This document shows, in pieces, positions 60,838-64,000 of a DNA stretch of 64,000 nt (the stretch's first letter is position 1; each line of letters opens with the position of its first letter). Source of the DNA: Marasmius tenuissimus (Eukaryota; Basidiomycota; Agaricomycetes; Agaricales; Marasmiaceae). The position numbers were made by a program, and so were the translations under genes. The stretch spans positions 2,790,001 to 2,854,000 of the forward strand of contig JAQOTA010000060.1 in NCBI GenBank assembly GCA_029532415.1, read 5' to 3'. The notes under the pieces were generated by a model, which saw nothing but the letters and a program-made list of their open reading frames with translations, did no database searches and was not told the origin of the DNA.

Positions 60838-61095
60838 TGTTGAATCCGGACTACCGGATATATGGACCGTTGTAGTGGGCCACATCTATGCTTCAATTGT
60901 TTCACTACAATCTATGCTATTCCTAGTCACTCCTGTTATAGTAGCTACAGCCACCTCTGTATAGTATATAAGTAGCTCTGTATCTACATGCAATCCCAGT
61001 ACTTTTACTACTCTCGTTGCTGCCTCTAAGCCTATCTCCAGGTGAGCTAGTCTGTTCCATGCTGCCACTGCGTGGGCAGGACCTCTGCCTCAACA
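60838..61095 (+). repeat. 3' LTR of the copia element
   Basis: 258 bp, the direct repeat of 53963-54220. The differences cluster in the first 110 bp; from the CACCTCTGT segment on, the two copies look identical. Confidence 0.93.
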
Positions 61096-61231
61096 GGTAC
61101 TCGTAGATCTCAATTCAGTTGTGTGTTCTCATAATCTGATAGGGAATGCGACAAGATTGACTTATAGATTTGGGGGGAAAAGACAGGAAAGAGTACGCAA
61201 GCTACGCGACAAGTACAGTATAGTTCATGGC
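61096..61231. other. Short spacer after the copia element
   Basis: 136 bp between the copia 3' LTR and the end of the minus-strand coiled-coil-like gene; no feature is seen. It is presumably the 3' flank of that gene into which copia inserted. Confidence 0.5.
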
Positions 61232-61763
61232 TCAGCAGTAGGCCATTGCTAACGCCTCCAGGTCCTTCAAGTCATTCTGCACCTCTGCGAGCCCCTTCAA
61301 AGCATGCTCGACTCCATCGCTCTCCTCAAGAAGAGCTGCTCGGTCTCCATCAAGGGCATGAAGAGAGGTCCAGAGGGGCTCCTGCTTCATCTTGATGGCC
61401 TTCACCTCAGCATTGATTCCGGAAATCCTGGCTTTGGCAGTGGCGACATCAGTCTTTGCCCCATCCAACTCCCCCGGTGCCCCAAGAACTAGTGTTGACC
61501 TGGTGGTCTTGAAGGATCTGGTTCTGGACCACATTGACCGGATCGTCAGTAGTCTCAGGTTGTCCGGGAGTGAGGGTCTGGTCGAGCTGGTCGGAAGGCT
61601 GAGAGGTCTGTGGTACCAGAGGCTGAAAAAATGTCAGTTGTTATAAAATATAATCAGGTAGAGATCATACCTCAGGCTCTGTGTTGGAGCTCTGTGCATT
61701 GACAATAACACCATCATCAGAGGATTGAGAGGACAGGGATGACAAATGCAGGTCAACAGACAT
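61232..61763 (-). pseudogene. Coiled-coil-like gene fragment
   Basis: Exon 61763-61671 (MSVDLHLSSLSSQSSDD...) and exon 61622 onward join in frame across a clean GTATGA/TTTCAG intron and give a Ser/Gln/Asp-rich segment (QPSDQLDQTLTPGQPE). That frame stops at 61449. An overlapping frame from 61534 to 61232 continues as a heptad-like helix (VATAKARISGINAEVKAIK, VQNDLKDLEALAMAYC) that looks like the genuine C-terminus. The two frames differ by one base, so either an undetected short intron or a frameshift separates them. No family is recognised. It shares orientation with the RNase-H1-like gene 0.2 kb upstream and may belong to the same transposon-associated unit. Confidence 0.4.
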
Positions 61764-61974
61764 ATTTGGGAGATAATGGTGGGTTGTGGTTAACTGTCGA
61801 TGGTTGCGTGGGTTACAAAGAAAAGTCAATCATTGTTTGCATTTCATCAATCCAAACTTTAACCATATGGGTCACAAAGACTGAAGCCCAGATTCTGGGT
61901 CAAGCCCGAGTAATAAATGTGATAGAAAAATGGAATTTTCAATATATTACAGCAATAGGAATTACAACTACAGA
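61764..61974. other. Spacer between two minus-strand gene fragments
   Basis: 211 bp, AT-richer than its neighbours, no exon or motif seen. Confidence 0.4.
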
Positions 61975-62711
61975 TCATAAAGAAAGATCATCCATCAGAT
62001 TCTCAAGGCCACTATCATGGAGCTGTGCGTGTAAGGGGGCAGTATCCTGGTACTCACTCAAGAGGCGGACTCACTTGGCCTGGTACTCCCCATAGTAGGT
62101 CAGCCAAGCTTGGTGATATCTCTGGCGTCGCTGGTGGCTTGAACCATTGATCCTGGTCACAAAGCTTGATGCCTGATTCCTGAGATATTATTGTCAATTG
62201 ACATCATCAGAAGCGGGCAAGACACTCACCAGTCCGTGAATATACCAACCTGTATCCCTCTAGTAACGACATAGTAGTCCTCAGGGCGCGACTTTGGCTC
62301 AGCCTTCATTGTATTCGGATGCGGGATCTTTCCAGGCCCATATCGGAACTCATAATAAGTGGAGGGAGATTGGTTGTTGCCACTCCTGCTCCTGGCTTGC
62401 AATCGAGAAGCCTGAGTCAATGGCACAGGACTAGAGGATGAGACGGAAGATTCAGAGGCCAAAGAGGGGGAGAGCTGCGACAACAGGGGCGGGTTAGATC
62501 TAGACGTAGTGTGAGAGGCAGCAGTGACCACAGTGGGGGTATGGTCAACGTCGGAGTCCCTGGCAAAAGAGATTGTTGCGTCGTCATTAGGGTTGTCAGA
62601 GTCGTCTTGAGCTGTGGACGGCGGTGATGTATTGGGCGTATCTCTACACGGACCTGGATGGGATGAATTTTCAATACCAGTCGTGACCGTGGTTGCTGTA
62701 CGGGTGCTCAT
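61975..62711 (-). pseudogene. Ribonuclease H1 N-terminal (viroplasmin-like) domain protein, broken
   Basis: Exon 62711-62230 encodes a Ser/Thr/Asp-rich region ending in RPEDYYVVTRGIQVGIFTDW; the next exon (62179 onward) continues NQASSFVTRINGSSHQR and AWLTYYGEYQAK. Together these form the YYVV-x-G-x-GIF-W...G pattern of the hybrid-binding domain at the N-terminus of RNase H1, which binds RNA/DNA duplexes and is common in agaricomycete and transposon-linked proteins. The catalytic RNase H domain is absent. The frame is cut by TGA at 62073-62071 and continues open to a natural-looking end (SGLENLMDDLSL, stop at 61977-61975). Alternatively that TGA is inside an intron starting GTGAGT, but then the frame closes sooner. 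Further 5' exons near 62710-62940 are possible. Confidence 0.55.
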
Positions 62712-63025
62712 TGTTATACGAGTGACGACTTCTGTGTCTTTGTGAGTCCAAAAAACTAACCTCAAGATAAGAGACACTTATGGCCACTGGGACTTTGCTC
62801 TGTCACCATTCTTATGTGAGACCGTGTTTGAGTCTGAGATCGGACAGGCGTAGCTGTGAATGTAGGTTACATTAGAGATAAATTGTTTTGTAGTGTGGAG
62901 GGTTACTTGTACCTGGAGCAGAGCAGCTAGACATTGTAGACTTTGCAGGGGTAGCAGTACAGAGAGGTGAGACATATGAGAGGTTAGGATGGGATCAGAG
63001 ATTGGATGGAAACAGAGTGCTGTGA
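62712..63025. other. 5' region of the RNase-H1-like gene
   Basis: A possible upstream exon starts ATGTCTAGCTGCTCTGC on the minus strand at about 62932 and another open stretch lies at 62857-62790, but I could not join them in frame to 62711. Otherwise no feature. It ends with the left target repeat CTGTGA (63020-63025) of the adjoining MITE-like element. Confidence 0.35.
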
Positions 63026-63554
63026 CCAAGGGGGCACGCCCTTGAAAAAAAAAGACCTAGGGTCGATTTTTTCTGAGCCACCGCCTAGAGAGACCCTCCC
63101 TCCCCTACGTAAGCTTCACACGCACCATATATGGTAGTTCCACGTGACTCTTTTCTCACACCTGAGTAAATCAACTTAAGCAAGAGTTGACTTTAACCAC
63201 TGGTTGAATTCTGCTATTTCTAGCATGTTTTCTAAACACACCTCTTGTTAATGGGATATTTTAATCAGCTTTGATGTCTCTGGTAATAAATCCATACATG
63301 TCTGCACCTTCACGTGTCTACTGCTGCTGTTCAATAATTGCAGATAGATAACCAAAACATTTACCAAGAAGCACACTTTACACCATTAATGACCTTTGAC
63401 AAGGGTTTTGCATTGAAAAAAATGTATGCCAGAGTCTTCTTGAGGCCACGAACATCTTCAATGTAGGTGGTTCCAAAAATTTTTTCATAGCCTCCGGCAG
63501 ACCCCCCTCCCTCCTACCCCCCGGTCAGGGATTCAATCCCGTGTGCCCCCTTGG
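63026..63554. mobile_element. MITE-like element with 12-bp TIRs
   Basis: Perfect 12-bp terminal inverted repeats CCAAGGGGGCAC (63026-63037) and GTGCCCCCTTGG (63543-63554), flanked by perfect direct repeats CTGTGA at 63020-63025 and 63555-63560. The 529-bp interior has no coding frame of note and is AT-rich. This is the layout of a non-autonomous DNA transposon. A 6 (or 7) bp target duplication is uncommon; the superfamily is not assigned. Confidence 0.75.
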
Positions 63555-63560
63555 CTGTGA

Positions 63561-63902
63561 CTCTGATTCGATTCGGTCTTTCGACAATGCCAATCTGGGC
63601 CGTAAACAGAGATTGCTGTTTACCACATGACACCACGACGCATAAATGTTGGGTTCGTTCCTCCACCGGCAAAAACGCAGGCGCGTCGCCCAATGCCCAA
63701 TTTCCAAATTTGCAGCACCCTGAATCGTGTTGCAGCGTGAAGAGATGTGAGATCCCGAGATCTCGATACCTTGATAACTCAGTAAGCATTTTATCCGGCT
63801 GAATTTCAGTCGGAGTACGCTCACATATAAGCTTGAATTTTTTTGAGTATTTCTTTCATCCTTTTCCCTCTTCCTTTCGTCCTCCTCCAATTCATTGTGT
63901 CT
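63561..63902. other. Promoter region of the right-edge gene
   Basis: No gene. ATATAA at 63825-63830 lies about 75 bp before the start codon at 63903, followed by a pyrimidine-rich leader (CTTTCATCCTTTTCCC) typical of fungal promoters. Confidence 0.5.
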
Positions 63903-64000
63903 ATGGGTCGTACGGTCAACATAAAGAAGAACACCTTCGCTGCCAAATACAATGTGGTTGCTCCAGCATCATCGACCCACAAGAAGAACAGAGCCACTCG
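63903..64000 (+). CDS. N-terminus of an unrecognised gene running off the right end
   Basis: An ATG after a TATA-like box and pyrimidine-rich leader opens a frame to the window edge, about 32 codons. It is basic and polar (MGRTVNIKKNTFAAKYNVV, then THKKNRATR), without a signal peptide. Too short to identify. The start is supported by promoter layout only. Confidence 0.5.
   Translation, partial: MGRTVNIKKNTFAAKYNVVAPASSTHKKNRAT

Larger units (their letters stand above)
53963..61095 (+). mobile_element. Ty1/copia LTR retrotransposon, near full length, inactive
   Basis: Two 258-bp direct repeats beginning TGTTGAAT and ending CTCAACA bound an internal region holding gag, aspartic protease, GAG-pre-integrase, integrase, reverse transcriptase and RNase H in copia order (integrase before RT). 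The flanks are GGGAC on the left and GGTAC on the right, a target-site duplication with one mismatch. The two LTRs differ at about nine of 258 positions, so the insertion is not recent. The element carries six in-frame stops and a 714-bp solo LTR in its leader. Without that solo LTR and its target repeat it would be about 6.4 kb. Confidence 0.93.

Noticed and set aside
63515..63554. tRNA-like T-arm (GGGATTCAATCCC) near the right end of the MITE
   Set aside because: No D-arm, anticodon arm or A box upstream; it is a simple inverted repeat next to the TIR.
1..64000. CRISPR arrays, bacterial operons or viral genes
   Set aside because: No regularly spaced identical repeats; genes are intron-rich and eukaryotic throughout.

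Overview
The window is nuclear DNA from a filamentous fungus, most likely an agaricomycete (mushroom-forming basidiomycete). The evidence is genes split by many 45-75 bp introns, roughly balanced base composition, no operons, an F-box/LRR-like protein, a berberine-bridge-type FAD oxidoreductase, and a tandem family whose N-terminal motif and C-terminal half resemble lineage-expanded agaricomycete proteins. All coding calls were made by reading exons across GT-AG (sometimes GC-AG) introns; no database search was run.

Left third (1-13.6 kb), ordinary single-copy genes: a PEP-mutase/isocitrate-lyase superfamily enzyme running off the left end (minus), an 11-exon FAD-linked oxidoreductase with a large low-complexity insertion (minus), an F-box protein (plus), an unrecognised 258-residue protein (minus) and a saccharopine-dehydrogenase-like oxidoreductase (plus).

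Middle (13.6-53.1 kb), a segmental-duplication array. Five same-strand copies (A-E) of one 11-exon gene start at 14590, 23141, 28655, 38668 and 50749. They encode about 600 residues, with a short N-terminal motif (YFSNAQGTT..GDH.NFQTI.GN) and a possible degenerate kinase-like N-lobe. A and C have open frames, B has a 2-bp frameshift, D has a 44-bp tandem duplication, and E is open but its last exon runs into a transposable element. Between the copies lie repeated, mostly decayed passenger sequences, including a small Ser/Ala-rich gene on the minus strand and a companion gene directly upstream of copies C and D. E is a mosaic: its 5' end resembles A/B and the rest resembles C/D.

Right part (53-64 kb), mobile elements. 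A CpG-poor element abuts copy E. A Ty1/copia retrotransposon follows, with 258-bp LTRs and one uninterrupted reading frame broken by six stop codons. A 714-bp solo LTR with its own target-site duplication sits in its leader. Beyond it are a broken gene with a ribonuclease-H1-N-terminal-like domain, a coiled-coil-like gene fragment, a 529-bp MITE-like element with 12-bp inverted repeats, and the start of another gene at the right edge.

The CpG dinucleotide falls steeply along copy E toward the adjoining element, as expected if cytosine methylation spread from the element into the gene. The five-copy family with this methylation-like edge is the most interesting system in the window.
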